Of a DNA stretch of 64,000 bases, positions 63,551 to 64,000 are shown piece after piece. This DNA is from Coenobita brevimanus. Lineage: Eukaryota > Arthropoda > Malacostraca > Decapoda > Coenobitidae. The position numbers and the translations under genes are program-made. The stretch is taken from assembly GCA_032717465.1 (NCBI GenBank), contig JAVRFU010003718.1, positions 2,964,445 through 3,028,444 on the forward strand. Reading direction: 5' to 3'. The notes beneath the pieces were generated by a model. That model saw only the letters and a program-made list of their open reading frames with translations. It searched no databases and had not been told where the DNA came from. The first letter of the stretch is position 1; each line of letters begins with the position of its first letter.

Positions 63551-64000
63551 TATCTATCTATCTATCTATTGCCAGACGCCTCAATCCCGTTTGGGGTGGC
63601 CACAAACAAACAACCATAGGGGCATTTGTCTTCTTAGTATAATAGGAAAAGTGTATGGTAGGATACTTATTGACAGAGTTAGAGAAAGAACAGAGAAATT
63701 AGTTGGAGAAGAACAGGGAGGCTTTAGGAAGGGAAGAGGTTGTGTAGATCAGATATTCATTCTCAGATCTTTAGTGGAAAAGTTTCTAGAGAAGGGAAAG
63801 AAGTTGTATGCGGCATTCATGGATTTGGAGAAAGCATATGACAGGGTGGATAGACAAGGATTGTGGAAAGTGTTGAGAATATATGGAGTAGATGGAAAGT
63901 TGTTGAATGCTGTGAAGAGTATGTACGATGGTGCGAAGGCTGCAGTGCGTGTGGATGGTGATCTAAGTGAATTTTTCTCTTTGAAGGTTGGGTTGAAACA
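63551..64000. mobile_element. LINE-A with inverted 5' part, copy 2, cut by the window end
   Basis: The reversed 3' end (TATCTATCTATTGCCAGACG) joins the + strand RT at AAACAACCATAGGGGCATTT as in copy 1. The RT frame DQIFILRSLVEKFLEKGKKL, AAFMDLEKAYDRVDRQG is intact across the site where copy 1 (near 33,127) has an extra CCATC-like block. Confidence 0.85.

Larger units (their letters stand above)
56527..64000 (+). repeat. Large direct duplication, copy 2 (runs off the window)
   Basis: Counterpart of 25,842-33,360. Frames are better preserved here: the LINE-D frame is continuous for 362 codons and the LINE-C C-terminus for 140. Local differences include the A-run length at 60,429-60,447 (shorter than 29,778-29,803) and the leader fragment at about 57,930-57,955. 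Confidence 0.95.

Overview
This is repeat-dense nuclear DNA from an animal, most likely an arthropod and probably a decapod crustacean. The hints are the mix of non-LTR retrotransposons (CR1-, Jockey-, I- and RTE-like), Tigger, PIF/Harbinger-like and piggyBac-like DNA elements, very abundant microsatellites and minisatellites, and scattered TTAGG-like words. The organism is an inference. I found no convincing intact host gene, rRNA, tRNA or CRISPR. One weak candidate host exon is noted near 6.3 kb. Almost every coding signal belongs to a decayed transposable element.

Family names used here are local labels. LINE-A: endonuclease (EN) plus reverse transcriptase (RT), C-terminus with WFGHVERMEGERL and a (TAGA)n tail. 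LINE-B: a related EN-RT element, C-terminus with WFGHVERMED and a tail GCCTTTATAAACGATACG. LINE-C: CR1-like, ending with ATTAGGTAAATACAAG. LINE-D: Jockey-like with a poly(A) tail. LINE-E: an EN-RT element seen only as its pre-RT region. LINE-F: I/Jockey-like with an RNase H domain. SINE-H: a short element that joins a LINE-A-like 5' leader to a LINE-A 3' tail.

Layout. 0-11.4 kb: LINE-B 3' ends, a 1.4-kb minisatellite that seems to have grown from a LINE-B tail, other tandem repeats, two SINE-H copies and a LINE-D 3' end. 11.9-13.9 kb: a LINE-A 3' end expanded into a tandem array, interrupted by a 949-bp PIF/Harbinger-like element that keeps one exon of a MADF (Myb/SANT-like) protein. 14.2-15.2 kb: five consecutive fold-back palindromes. 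15.6-17.4 kb: almost 2 kb of GGT, GGA and poly-G repeats. 18-25.7 kb: truncated LINE ends, a 548-bp tandem repeat and AT-rich spacer. A 100-N gap lies at 25,742-25,841.

25.8-33.4 kb and 56.5-64.0 kb are two direct copies, about 30.64 kb apart, of one compound block: LINE-C, a LINE-B/A chimera, a nearly full-length LINE-D, LINE-E, and a LINE-A with a 5' inversion. Right after the first copy, at 33,736-34,325, two unrelated LINE sequences are interleaved in short alternating pieces. 34.3-43.0 kb is a LINE-F region with nested insertions (a 328-bp satellite, a TA-flanked MITE, SINE-H, LINE-A, LINE-D). 43.2-43.7 kb is a 61-bp satellite. 44-50.3 kb carries pieces of Tigger-type transposons and a 2.2-kb LINE-A. 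50.3-56.5 kb has a second CR1, LINE-B pieces and a 1.96-kb element with TTAA ends.

The parts do not form a pathway. The region reads as a graveyard of nested elements in which retrotransposon ends repeatedly seed tandem repeats. Parts of it, notably the gap, the duplication and the interleaved stretch, may be assembly artefacts rather than biology.
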